Notes: generated from the letters alone by a model not told the origin. A stretch of DNA of 64,000 nt from Methanobacterium sp. (GCA_018263005.1 JADFDH010000004.1:95100-159099); one strand, 5' to 3'. Positions 9,015 through 16,808 are shown, counted from the stretch's first letter. Translations and numbers: made by a program.

Positions 9015-9302
9015 TTGCAATTAATATCATTTGTCAAAGGTAAAATCAACGATTCAAGAATAAAAGAGTTTATAGAAGAATATAAGTCTTTTAAGAAAAT
9101 TGATAAACCTAATGGTTTAATAGCATCTTATTTATTACAAGATTCAGATATAAAGGGGTTATTTATCATTGAAACTGTTTGGTTAAGCCCGGAAACATAT
9201 GAGAATAGAGGCTCAGATGATGCAATTCAGGCAATATTTAAAAAAGTGGGTTCTAAACCTGTTATTGGGGAATATGAGGTTATTGACATTACCGCCTTCT
9301 AA
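9015..9302 (+). CDS. hypothetical small protein, dimeric alpha/beta-barrel-like
   Basis: Not firmly recognised. About 95 residues with a beta-alpha-beta pattern (QLISFVKGK, a helix around EFIEEYKSF, LFIIETVWLS, EYEVIDI). This recalls the dimeric alpha/beta barrel of antibiotic-biosynthesis-monooxygenase-like proteins; that is an inference. The TTG at 9015 is preferred to the GTG at 9006 because AGGTG (9004-9008) is the ribosome site and overlaps that GTG. It lies 25 bp before the tocopherol-cyclase-like gene and may be co-transcribed with it. Confidence 0.55.
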   Translation: MQLISFVKGKINDSRIKEFIEEYKSFKKIDKPNGLIASYLLQDSDIKGLFIIETVWLSPETYENRGSDDAIQAIFKKVGSKPVIGEYEVIDITAF

Positions 9303-9327
9303 ATTACAATTATAATCTTTAATAAAT

Positions 9328-10326
9328 ATGAAAATATTCTCTCTTAGTAAAATTTGGAATCCGGGAATTTTTCAAGGTCAAGGTAAAAGTAAGCAGTACT
9401 TTGAAGGATGGTACTTTAAACTGGTGAGTAAGGATGAAAAAAAAGCCTACGCCTTTATCCCTGGTATTTCCATATCCCGGGATCCTTCCAAGTCACATGC
9501 TTTTGTGATGTTTTCTGATGCCCGAAACCATAAAATGGATTACTTTCAATATCCACTGGGCGATTTTGGATTTGAGAAGGATAATTTTGAAATAAATATT
9601 GATAAAAACGTGTTTAAATTAAATGGAATTCATCTAGATCTAAAAAATGATGAAACAATTATAAAGGGTCAATTGGAATTTACCAATATGCATCCTTGGC
9701 CTGTGAAACTCCTTTCCCCAGGAGTTATGGGTTGGTATCGGTTTATTCCGTTTATGGAATGTTATCATGGCGTTTTAAGTTTTGATCATCATATTATGGG
9801 CCATATAAATATTGATGGAGATATTAAGGATTTCAATGGTGGTAAAGGATATATGGAAAAGGATTGGGGTACTTCCATGCCCTCATCCTGGATCTGGATG
9901 CAGACCAACCATTTCGAAGAGGAGAGAATATCTCTTTTCGGTTCCATAGCAAATATTCCCTGGCTTAAAAGTAATTTCACTGGTTATATTTTAGGATTCC
10001 TTTATAAGGATGATTTTTATAGTTTCACTACTTATAATGGGGCTAAAATTGATAAATTATATGTTTCTAAGGATTATATTGAACTATCCATAGAAAATAA
10101 AGAAAATCGTCTGGAGATACATGCTAAAAGAGAGGAAGGAGTGGATCTGCCAGCTCCGTCCCTGGGAGAAATGACATCCAAGGTTAATGAGACTTTGAGT
10201 TCTGAAATTAAATTAAGTTTCTATAAAAAAAAGGAGGATGTAAATATTCTGATTTTTTCAGGTACTGGCAGAAATTCTGGATTAGAATTCGTGGGGAATA
10301 TAGAGGAACTACTGAAAGGATTGTAA
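9328..10326 (+). CDS. tocopherol cyclase-like protein
   Basis: 332-residue protein resembling the tocopherol cyclase family, a beta-rich lipocalin-like fold known from plants and cyanobacteria. Family-like segments are the opening FQGQGKSKQYFEGWYFKLV, the central WYRFIPFMECYHGVLS, and KGYMEKDWGTSMPSSWIWMQ, rich in Trp. Methanogens do not make tocopherol, so the substrate is more likely another lipid or prenylated compound (inference). There is no signal peptide. No convincing ribosome site precedes the ATG. Confidence 0.75.
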   Translation: MKIFSLSKIWNPGIFQGQGKSKQYFEGWYFKLVSKDEKKAYAFIPGISISRDPSKSHAFVMFSDARNHKMDYFQYPLGDFGFEKDNFEINIDKNVFKLNGIHLDLKNDETIIKGQLEFTNMHPWPVKLLSPGVMGWYRFIPFMECYHGVLSFDHHIMGHINIDGDIKDFNGGKGYMEKDWGTSMPSSWIWMQTNHFEEERISLFGSIANIPWLKSNFTGYILGFLYKDDFYSFTTYNGAKIDKLYVSKDYIELSIENKENRLEIHAKREEGVDLPAPSLGEMTSKVNETLSSEIKLSFYKKKEDVNILIFSGTGRNSGLEFVGNIEELLKGL

Positions 10327-10432
10327 TGTTTATAATAGTTTTTGTTTTAATAAATTTTTATTAAATTTATATAAAAAGGAGAACCAAATGTAAACTAAAA
10401 CTTCATAATTATATTAATTAGGTGGTGTTAAT

Positions 10433-10909
10433 CTGAGTATCTTAAAAATACCTTTGATGAAGAAAAAAGAATATGATAAGTTGATTAGTGAGCAGTACGT
10501 TAGTAGAATTGCATTTCAAGGAGAATATCCGTATATAGCTCCTTTTATGTATGTATTTAATAGTGAATTTCTGTATTTCCTCTCCACAAAATATGGTAAA
10601 AAAATAGAGATGTTCCGTGATAATCCCCATGTAGCGGTGGAAATTGAAAAATATAGTTCTGATTTAGCTGATTATAAATTCGTAACTTTACAGGGCATAA
10701 TTGAACAAGTTGAAGATGCTTCTGAGAAGATAGAAGTGAGAAAAAAATTTGTAGATCTAATTAAGGATAATAATTTATCAGGGAACATCATGGCTGCATT
10801 GGGCCATTCACCCCAGGATCCGCCTGAATCACTGCTGGATGAGGAGAAATCCTATGTTTGGAAGCTGAAAGATGTGGAGACTATTATTGGAATAAAAAAT
10901 TCACAGTAA
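10433..10909 (+). CDS. pyridoxamine 5'-phosphate oxidase (PPOX) family flavoprotein
   Basis: Small FMN- or F420-binding-type split-barrel protein. It begins with the family pattern 'KIPLMKKKEYDKLISEQYVSRIAF' (residues 5-28, split here: KIPLMKKKEYD then KLISEQYVSRIAF), then YPYIAPFMYVF and, later, PHVAVEIEKY. Family members bind flavin and may reduce or sense small molecules. The reading frame opens before the TTG at 10454. The best ribosome site, AGGTGGTG (10420-10427), points to a CTG at 10433, which restores the conserved IPLM segment (158 residues). If CTG is not used, the start is TTG 10454 or ATG 10457. Confidence 0.75.
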   Translation: MSILKIPLMKKKEYDKLISEQYVSRIAFQGEYPYIAPFMYVFNSEFLYFLSTKYGKKIEMFRDNPHVAVEIEKYSSDLADYKFVTLQGIIEQVEDASEKIEVRKKFVDLIKDNNLSGNIMAALGHSPQDPPESLLDEEKSYVWKLKDVETIIGIKNSQ

Positions 10910-10951
10910 AAATAATATGATTAGGGACTTATAGACGGGATAAGTTAGAAT

Positions 10952-11641
10952 CTAAGGATCAAATTTAGCCTTCAATCTTTTCTCTACTTTTTCACTTTTT
11001 AGTTCCCGTAAAGCATCCTTAGCTATCCATTTAGCACTTTTAGAATCTATTTTATTTATTTCCTCTGCAATTTGGACGGTTTTCTTATTTAAAGTTAGAT
11101 TTCTCTTACCAATCTGTCTTAAAGCCCAATTAACAGCTTTTTTTACGTAATTTCTCTCATCAGTAGATTCCCTAATGATAATAGGGAATAATTTTGTGAA
11201 TTTATTATCATCTGCTTTTTTATCATGTACTGCTAAGGTAGCTATTAAGGTGAATGCGGCTCTTTTAACGAATAATTCCTCCCTACTGCTCCAATCCATT
11301 ATTTTCTGGTAGGCGTAGGGTGTTTTTCTAAATAATTTCATGCAACACTGGTCACAAACATCCCATGAATTAAAATCCAAAGCCCATCTTTCCATCTGTT
11401 CTTCTGTTACTTGTCCAGGATCATCTATTAAACTGGCCAGGATTCTACTTTCTGTGTACCCATGCTCCCAGAGCTTTAAAGCAAGCCTATGATTTTTGCC
11501 TGTTTTACGGGCTATACTGGTTAACTCTGGCATTCTTACTCCATAAGCCTTTGATGAATCAATTCCAAACCTAGCCATTCCCTCTAAATCTTCCGGGTTT
11601 GATAGGTTTTCTAGTTCCTTTATGATCTGTTCAACATCCAT
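10952..11641 (-). CDS. DNA alkylation repair protein, AlkD-like
   Basis: HEAT-repeat protein of the AlkD family, 229 residues. AlkD enzymes are DNA glycosylases that remove bulky alkylated bases. Typical segments are ARFGIDSSKAYGVRMPELTS, LALKLWEHGYTESRILAS, WALDFNSWDVCDQCC and ERNYVKKAVNWALRQIG. It is helical throughout and cytosolic. The start is taken as the ATG at 11641; a TTG one codon upstream is possible and no strong ribosome site is seen. It converges on the PPOX gene, 42 bp between stops. Confidence 0.88.
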   Translation of the reverse strand: MDVEQIIKELENLSNPEDLEGMARFGIDSSKAYGVRMPELTSIARKTGKNHRLALKLWEHGYTESRILASLIDDPGQVTEEQMERWALDFNSWDVCDQCCMKLFRKTPYAYQKIMDWSSREELFVKRAAFTLIATLAVHDKKADDNKFTKLFPIIIRESTDERNYVKKAVNWALRQIGKRNLTLNKKTVQIAEEINKIDSKSAKWIAKDALRELKSEKVEKRLKAKFDP

Positions 11642-11762
11642 CAAAATCGTCCGAATAATTAATATTGATTATATTTCTAGTTTTATTCTACATTTTTCCC
11701 TGAGGTTTGAAATTTGGAAAATTAATATTTTTTAAGAAAAATAGGGAGTAAATGGTTTCTTA

Positions 11763-11818
11763 AATCCTCACTGCCCATCTGATCCTTCTAAATCCTCACT
11801 GCCCATCAGATCCTTATA
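11763..11818. repeat. 28-bp tandem duplication at a gene end
   Basis: Two adjacent copies of a unit of about 28 bp (containing CTCACTGCCCATC), differing at two positions, cover the 3' end of the next membrane-protein gene. Because 28 is not a multiple of 3, the same bases are read in a different frame in the second copy, which supplies the stop codon. Confidence 0.7.
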
Positions 11819-12169
11819 TAGTCCGAATCCAATGGTTATTGCCGGTATTATTATATATAATGGCGCTACATATATGGCGTATTCATTCAGGCTTAATTTA
11901 GTTATTCCCAGGAAAATAAGGATAATATCAAGGATTAAACTGATTAATAACCATACGATACCGATGATAACTCCTTCTTTAATAAAATGGCTTTGTATAT
12001 CCTTAAAATATAGGTAAGCAAAGACTATTACTGTTACTGCGATGGCTATTGCGGATATAACATCGAATAAATACAATTCATTTAAATATGATATTAAAAG
12101 CGTTACTAGGGTTGGTATAAGCCATACTATCAGTCCAAAAATGATTATCTTAAATATTTTGTTCACCAT
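11768..12169 (-). CDS. four-helix membrane protein, paralogue of 13433-13816
   Basis: Not recognised at family level. 133 residues with four predicted membrane helices and a short hydrophilic tail. It opens NKIFKIIIFGLIVWLIPTLV, nearly matching the membrane protein upstream in the same block (NKFLKIIVYGVLVWLIPFVV), and shares 'IQ..F.REGVIIG' and 'PAITIGFG/PVITVGFG'. The two are tandem paralogues separated by the GyrI-like and DUF3795 genes. The tail (GSEDLEGSDGQ) comes from the 28-bp duplication. GGGAGGGATTT precedes the ATG. Confidence 0.65.
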   Translation of the reverse strand: MVNKIFKIIIFGLIVWLIPTLVTLLISYLNELYLFDVISAIAIAVTVIVFAYLYFKDIQSHFIKEGVIIGIVWLLISLILDIILIFLGITKLSLNEYAIYVAPLYIIIPAITIGFGLYKDLMGSEDLEGSDGQ

Positions 12170-12233
12170 AAATCCCTCCCAAATTTCATGATTATTATAA
12201 CTATCTTTTAGTCTTTAATTTTTTCCCTAGATT

Positions 12234-12863
12234 TCAAATCTCTACTATTGGCTGTCTGATTATGGTTTTCAGTTTTTCTGGCTTGGTTCTACGCATATCA
12301 CTTATATATATTTCATGATGCTTTTGGCCGGGGATGCTGCCATCGAATTTGTATCCTTTCTCTGAGATGAAGTTATGCAATTTCTCTACAGTGGGTCCTT
12401 CTTCTGAATAAGGGCCTATGTGCATTATCTGTGCTGATAATCCTTCCTTAAGAGTTTCTATTCTTAATTTTGAAAGTGTTAAGGGATTTTTCTTCTCTTT
12501 AACTTCATCGATGGCCTGATTTATGATTTCTTTGGTTATAAATTCTGGTTGTCTGATCATAGCTGTCCAGAACCAACTGCTTTTATCTTCTATACTGAAA
12601 TCTTCCATATCATCTACCCACCAAAGTCCTTCCAAGGGCATAACCACATAATCTTGTGATTTATCTTTTTTTGAAATGAACTTAACCTTATAAGAGATTG
12701 GAAACAGTGTTTCCATCGCATTTTGGTATTCTGGAGAAGTGTTGGGATCTCCCTTCCCATCTATCATTAGAAATTTCATTTCAGGCACATCTACCAGGGA
12801 TACGTCCTTGGCAGATGGATTGTAAAGTTTTTTGTTTTCTTTTTTAAGATCAACCTTTGGCAT
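12234..12863 (-). CDS. GyrI-like small-molecule-binding domain protein (long form)
   Basis: 209-residue GyrI-like domain protein (SHV/GyrI fold), a ligand-binding module also found in regulators and hydrolases. Typical segments are VPEMKFLMIDGKGDPN, VVMPLEGLWW, RIETLKEGLSAQIMHIGPY and HHEIYISDMRRTKPEKLKT. There is no DNA-binding domain. AGAGGGATTGA precedes the ATG. It is the third GyrI-like gene in the block, differing from the two shorter ones upstream. A role in binding or degrading toxic small molecules is inferred from the family. Confidence 0.82.
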   Translation of the reverse strand: MPKVDLKKENKKLYNPSAKDVSLVDVPEMKFLMIDGKGDPNTSPEYQNAMETLFPISYKVKFISKKDKSQDYVVMPLEGLWWVDDMEDFSIEDKSSWFWTAMIRQPEFITKEIINQAIDEVKEKKNPLTLSKLRIETLKEGLSAQIMHIGPYSEEGPTVEKLHNFISEKGYKFDGSIPGQKHHEIYISDMRRTKPEKLKTIIRQPIVEI

Positions 12864-12913
12864 TTCAATCCCTCTATTAATTAAATAATATTTATTTTGA
12901 CTCTTTAGTGCTG

Positions 12914-13333
12914 TTATTTTGGCATCTGTTCATAGTCACAGCTTTCACATTTATATTCATACCAAACCAGATTTCCCTTGCATTGGGGACATTTATATTT
13001 TCTTTCCTGTTCTTTTAGCCAGTTTTCTATCCCATATTCTTTGATATTCTTAAGATTATCGTATATTTCATGACGATATCTGAATTTGGATTTATTTGTA
13101 TGTGAATTTTTTAATTTATCAATTTTTTTACAGGGAAAATCAGCACAATCAATGCAAAAATTGAGGTTTTTATCTTCAAAACAGCATCTACGAATTCCAC
13201 ATGACCATTTACTTTTTCTTTTTTGTTTTCTATCTTCTGAACCGCATCCTAGACAGGTTTTTCTTATCTTTAAAGAAGGACAGGCCCCACAATAAATCCC
13301 GCAAGGTGCAGTTTCATCAGGAATTCTTCCCAC
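12914..13333 (-). CDS. DUF3795 cysteine-rich protein
   Basis: 139-residue DUF3795-type protein with an N-terminal metal-binding block (APCGIYCGACPSLKI, CLGCGS, SCGIRRCC, FCIDCADFPC) and a C-terminal zinc ribbon (CPQCKGN and CESC). Such proteins are thought to bind metal, but their function is unknown. The GTG at 13333 is chosen over the TTG at 13351 because AAGGAGG lies about 7 nt before it. It sits in the PadR/GyrI block, 50 bp upstream of the long GyrI-like gene. Confidence 0.82.
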   Translation of the reverse strand: MGRIPDETAPCGIYCGACPSLKIRKTCLGCGSEDRKQKRKSKWSCGIRRCCFEDKNLNFCIDCADFPCKKIDKLKNSHTNKSKFRYRHEIYDNLKNIKEYGIENWLKEQERKYKCPQCKGNLVWYEYKCESCDYEQMPK

Positions 13334-13432
13334 CTTAATAACCTCCTTCAATCCCTTTTTTTATCAGATTAAATAAGAGCCAATTCCCCTTTAACTATTC
13401 CAGCTTAGAATTTTAATAAGTATACAAGCCCT

Positions 13433-13816
13433 TTAGTTTTCAAGCTTAGAATTTAATAAAAATCCAAAACCAACCGTTATTACTGGTATCAGGAGGTAGG
13501 TAATACCTATGTCCATCATATAATTGTTTAAACTCATTTGCATGGGACTGGTTGGTAGGAAAAGGATCAGATCAATCGCTATATTTATTATGAACCAGGA
13601 TACTCCTATTATCACTCCTTCTCTTAGAAAACCTGTTTGAATATTTTTAAGATACAAATTAGCCATTAATACCACTATTATGGCCAGGATCAATGGCATT
13701 ATTGATTCAAACAAGGGGTTTCCTGAAGTTTTCAGAGGATAGATAAAAAAGGAAACAACAAATGGGATCAGCCAGACCAAGACACCATAAACAATTATTT
13801 TCAAAAATTTGTTCAT
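13433..13816 (-). CDS. four-helix membrane protein, paralogue of 11768-12169
   Basis: Unknown family. 127 residues with four predicted membrane helices. It shares with its paralogue the opening NKFLKIIVYGVLVWLIPF, the middle LYLKNIQTGFLREGVIIG and the end IPVITVGFG. The ATG at 13816 is preferred because GGGTGAT precedes it by 3-4 nt; the longer reading to 13852 lacks a site. Its position in a PadR-controlled block suggests a membrane partner of the GyrI-like proteins (inference). Confidence 0.65.
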   Translation of the reverse strand: MNKFLKIIVYGVLVWLIPFVVSFFIYPLKTSGNPLFESIMPLILAIIVVLMANLYLKNIQTGFLREGVIIGVSWFIINIAIDLILFLPTSPMQMSLNNYMMDIGITYLLIPVITVGFGFLLNSKLEN

Positions 13817-13902
13817 TAAATCACCCAAATTTTTAGTTAGACAATCGATCACACAAAAAAAGGTAATATTGGACGTTTAATCCTATTATTCAATTAGCCT
13901 TA

Positions 13903-14364
13903 TTATTTGTTTTTAATCACCGGGAAGCATTCCTCCGTGATTATTTCATTTTCCGGTGTTTCATTAGGATCAGATATGTATATTTCCTTAAGTGGGCCGA
14001 TTATCTGATAACCGTTTTTATAGGCGTATTGTGCCAGTTCCCCTATTGCTGTTCCACATTCACTGTAAGGGCCTTTGAATACTGTTGATAACACCAATTG
14101 TTCTGGTTCTGTTTTTATTTTAACTCTGCCTTCTTCTTCTGCTTCTCCAGTAAAAGGGATTCCTATTTCATATTTTAGTTCTTCTTCTGATACTTCCTGG
14201 GGGCTGTTGAAGAACACTCCAAAGGGGGGTCCCATCATCTGTAGACCTTTGGCCATGATGAATCCCACGGCTTCACCCATAAGTACTGGTATTTCCTCGA
14301 AAGAGCCGTTATACGATATATAGGCTACTTTTCTTTTTCCTAGTTTCTTTTCTACAATTTCCAT
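13903..14364 (-). CDS. GyrI-like domain protein (short form)
   Basis: 153-residue GyrI-like ligand-binding domain without a DNA-binding part. Family features are KRKVAYISYNGSFEEIP, PFGVFFNSPQEV, EEELKYEIGIPF, and the end EIYISDPNETPENEIITE. It is a close paralogue of the next gene upstream (GERQVAYITYKGSYQEI; YISDPHQTPESELETE), pointing to tandem duplication. AAGAGGTGAAAAG precedes the ATG. The conserved glutamates fit the known GyrI ligand pocket. Confidence 0.85.
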   Translation of the reverse strand: MEIVEKKLGKRKVAYISYNGSFEEIPVLMGEAVGFIMAKGLQMMGPPFGVFFNSPQEVSEEELKYEIGIPFTGEAEEEGRVKIKTEPEQLVLSTVFKGPYSECGTAIGELAQYAYKNGYQIIGPLKEIYISDPNETPENEIITEECFPVIKNK

Positions 14365-14399
14365 CTTTTCACCTCTTAATTATTCATATAAAAGACATT

Positions 14400-14879
14400 C
14401 TAATCCCTTTTTTTAACCGGAAAGCATATTTCAGTTTCCAGCTCGCTTTCTGGTGTTTGGTGTGGATCTGATATGTAAGTCTCCATAGGAGGCCCAGTGA
14501 TCTGATATCCATTTTGGTGGGCATATTGTGCGATTGCAACATAAGCAACTGGACTTTGATTATAGGGTCCTTTATGGATTGTTGAAAGAACCAGTTGTTC
14601 TGGAATAGTTTTTATTTTTACCCTCCCTTGTTCTTCAGCTTCTCCTGCAAAGGGCATTCCCACTTCATACATTAACTCTTCTACTGGGACTTCTAGGGGA
14701 CTGTTTAAATAAACACAAAATGGATGCCCCCTCCATTGAAGTCCTTTAGTTGTTAAGATACCTTTAGATGTTAAATAACCTACAATTTCCCCAATAAGGC
14801 TAGTTATCTCTTGATAAGAGCCTTTATATGTTATGTATGCTACTTGCCTTTCTCCTTTTTTTTCCTCTTCTATTTCCAT
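14400..14879 (-). CDS. GyrI-like domain protein (short form, paralogue)
   Basis: 159-residue GyrI-like protein, first gene after the PadR regulator. The ATG at 14879 is chosen because it aligns with its paralogue (MEIEEEKKGERQVAY against MEIVEKKLGKRKVAY) and AAGTGAGAA precedes it. With that start it begins 11 bp after the padR stop, so the two are translationally close and almost surely in one operon. The family binds small hydrophobic or cationic compounds, which fits a drug-sensing locus. Confidence 0.85.
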   Translation of the reverse strand: MEIEEEKKGERQVAYITYKGSYQEITSLIGEIVGYLTSKGILTTKGLQWRGHPFCVYLNSPLEVPVEELMYEVGMPFAGEAEEQGRVKIKTIPEQLVLSTIHKGPYNQSPVAYVAIAQYAHQNGYQITGPPMETYISDPHQTPESELETEICFPVKKRD

Positions 14880-14889
14880 ATTCTCACTT

Positions 14890-15438
14890 CTAAAGATTTT
14901 CATCCCTTTTAATTTCGTCTATAAACTCCTTCACCCATTCCATCTCTGTTTTAAGGCTGGTTAATGGTCTACTGAAAAGTGCTTTGACATAGTAGGGGGC
15001 TTTTAATTCTTTTTGCATTCTAACAGAGCTTTCAAGGAATTTTATTCTGCCTTGGGCTGATTCTAAATAGTTTTCCAGACACCTGATAACTTCCTGTGGT
15101 TCCAGATAGTTAAGATATGCCAGTCCTAGATCAAAGGGATTTATTAATTTTTTATTCCAGGAGAGGAGTTCACGAATCTTTTCTTCCATGGTTTCTCTTC
15201 CCTGATCGGTTATGGTAAAAACTTTTCGGGAGGGTTTGCCTTCTACTATTTCCAGTTTAGAACTAACCAGTTCCTTCTTTTCCAGTTTTTTGAGTACGTA
15301 GTAAATAGATGAAAAGCCTATCTGAGTCCAGTTTCGCATTCCCCATCCTTCGATGGTTTTCTCCAGTTGATATCCGTACTGGGATTCCTCATATAACAAT
15401 CCTAATATTGCAGCCTCTATGTCTGATATTATATTCAT
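14890..15438 (-). CDS. PadR family transcriptional regulator
   Basis: 182-residue PadR-type repressor. The N-terminal winged helix is clear: DIEAAILGLLYEESQYGYQL, then SSIYYVLKKLEKKELV and GKPSRKVFTITDQGRE. A C-terminal helical dimerisation region follows. PadR proteins repress stress or efflux genes and are released by ligands. The ATG at 15438 is preferred; the longer reading to 15522 adds an implausible head through the promoter. It heads the GyrI/DUF3795/membrane block. A dyad overlaps its start codon (15436-15451), suggesting self-regulation. Confidence 0.9.
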   Translation of the reverse strand: MNIISDIEAAILGLLYEESQYGYQLEKTIEGWGMRNWTQIGFSSIYYVLKKLEKKELVSSKLEIVEGKPSRKVFTITDQGRETMEEKIRELLSWNKKLINPFDLGLAYLNYLEPQEVIRCLENYLESAQGRIKFLESSVRMQKELKAPYYVKALFSRPLTSLKTEMEWVKEFIDEIKRDENL

Positions 15439-15451
15439 AGAATATCCTATG
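15436..15451. promoter_or_regulatory. candidate PadR operator at the padR start
   Basis: Imperfect palindrome CATAGAATATCCTATG (CATAG arms perfect, inner ATAT symmetric) spans the padR start codon. A reverse-strand TATA box TTTATATC at 15462-15469 is about 25 bp away, so the dyad covers the expected transcription start. This is a position typical of self-repression. Confidence 0.4.
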
Positions 15452-15761
15452 TATATAATTAGATATAAAGTTTGTGTTATTTTTCTAAAAAAATGATAAT
15501 TCATTTGAACGAAAATTTCCAAAAATTTTCTAAATTAATCTAATACTTACAAAAATAATATATTAATCAACTATTACTCCTAAATAGCTAATAGAGAATT
15601 CATATATTTGCAAAGTCGGGGAATAGTTCTAAATTTCCATAGTAAAGAGTTTATTTAAAAATAGAATTTTTACTAATATCTTTAATAACTAATCTGAACA
15701 ATACCATAACTAAAATATAATTAAAAAAAAAGAACATGATTAATGTGAATTATTTAAGGAG
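15439..15761. other. gene-free AT-rich interval
   Basis: Very AT-rich, with no supportable ORF. Apart from the padR promoter and operator-like dyad at its left end nothing is seen; the right end leads into the ribosome site of the small basic ORF. Confidence 0.6.
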
Positions 15762-15863
15762 TTGATTAAAATTTCAAAAGTATCAGGAACTAACAAAAGA
15801 ACCAGACCAAAGAGGAAATACAAAAAACCAGGAAGTAAACGAGGACGAGGAGTAAAAAAATAG
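15762..15863 (+). CDS. candidate 33-aa highly basic protein
   Basis: Small ORF with 15 Lys/Arg and no acidic residue in 33 positions (ending GSKRGRGVKK). The strip AAGGAGTTGAT resembles the full anti-16S complement. Because the TTG at 15762 lies inside that strip, the true start may be the ATT at 15771. A dyad (TGATGG...CCATCA) with a T-rich tail follows the stop within about 30 bp, like a terminator. The composition looks like a ribosome- or RNA-associated peptide, but no family was recognised. Confidence 0.45.
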   Translation: MIKISKVSGTNKRTRPKRKYKKPGSKRGRGVKK

Positions 15864-15865
15864 TT

Positions 15866-15888
15866 TTGATGGTGTATATGCATCCATC
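15866..15888 (+). terminator. hairpin after the small basic ORF
   Basis: TGATGG and CCATCA arms enclose an 11-nt loop just past the TAG stop, and pyrimidine-rich CTACTTTTA follows about 4 nt later. It could terminate a short monocistronic message. Confidence 0.35.
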
Positions 15889-16099
15889 AGACTACTTTTA
15901 TCAAGAAATATAAGACATCCCTAGTTATATTTCACCTAATATAGGTGATTAAACTATTATTTTTTCCCTTAATATAACAAACAGCTGATGATTTTCTTTT
16001 ATATTAAAAACAGCAGGATAATGTTGAATTATATTAAAAGCATCAGAATTTTGTTAAATTTTGTTAAAAAACCCTTAATTTAAATATTTTTTTTAATAC

Positions 16100-16207
16100 T
16101 CATCCAGTAGATCTTTCCATTACTACTTTCAATTTGCTGCCGCAAACATCACAAGAGGCCCAAATATAAATATCTCTAAAATTACACCTACATTTACAGC
16201 ATTCCAT
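16100..16207 (-). CDS. candidate 35-aa zinc-ribbon peptide
   Basis: Small ORF on the reverse strand. It has a CCKCRC cluster at residues 3-8 and a CDVC pair at residues 19-22, spaced like a minimal zinc finger. The ATG is preceded by AGGTTAT. Surrounding DNA is very AT-rich, while this stretch has a more protein-like base mix. Unrecognised, and it could still be chance. Confidence 0.4.
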   Translation of the reverse strand: MECCKCRCNFRDIYIWASCDVCGSKLKVVMERSTG

Positions 16208-16494
16208 ATCATATAACCTATTTTTCAAATTAACTACTCCTAAATTTGCTTAGAATTAAATTTATGTCATAGTAAAATTAGCGATTGGGTGACTTAATTC
16301 ATTATTAATATAGTTATTTAGGGTATATTATACTTTACATCTCATTTAAAAACCCACATTAAAATTACAGTTCACCCCGAATAATAAAAATAAAAATTAA
16401 AAAATCAAAATGTAACCTATAAATTAAACAAAATTCAATTATACAATTATTATCATGATTAATTCATAATTTACCATGTTAAAAAGTGATATGC

Positions 16495-16776
16495 ATGGAT
16501 GATATGCTGTGGTGGTTAATAGCAGGTACCAGGGGAGGTATCAATAGAGCTAGAATAATTAATGAACTCTATTCCAGACCATATAATGCTAATCAGCTTG
16601 CTAAAAATCTGGATCTCGATTATAAAACTATCCGGCATCATATGGATGTGTTGAAGAAAAATAAAATTATCAAATGCTCAGGTGAAGGGCAATACGGGAA
16701 AGTTTATATGCTTTCTAACATCATGAAAGAGAATTATGGTGAATTTAAAAGGATATGGAAAGAGACAGGAGATTAA
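16495..16776 (+). CDS. winged-helix transcriptional regulator
   Basis: 93-residue ArsR/MarR-like winged-helix protein with no effector domain. The opening MDDMLWWLIAGTRGGINRAR and the helix-turn-helix RPYNANQLAKNLDLDYKTIR followed by HMDVLKKNKIIKCSGEG are typical of archaeal one-domain regulators. The ATG at 16495 is preferred to the GTG at 16486. The stop is 32 bp before a small membrane-protein gene with its own GGAGG site, a common archaeal pairing of HTH and membrane protein. Confidence 0.82.
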   Translation: MDDMLWWLIAGTRGGINRARIINELYSRPYNANQLAKNLDLDYKTIRHHMDVLKKNKIIKCSGEGQYGKVYMLSNIMKENYGEFKRIWKETGD

Positions 16777-16808
16777 AAAAGAAATATTGTATTAGAGGAG
16801 GTTTAAAA

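Noticed and set aside
15439..15522. longer padR start
   Set aside because: The extra residues run through the TATA box and dyad, and the family start fits 15438.
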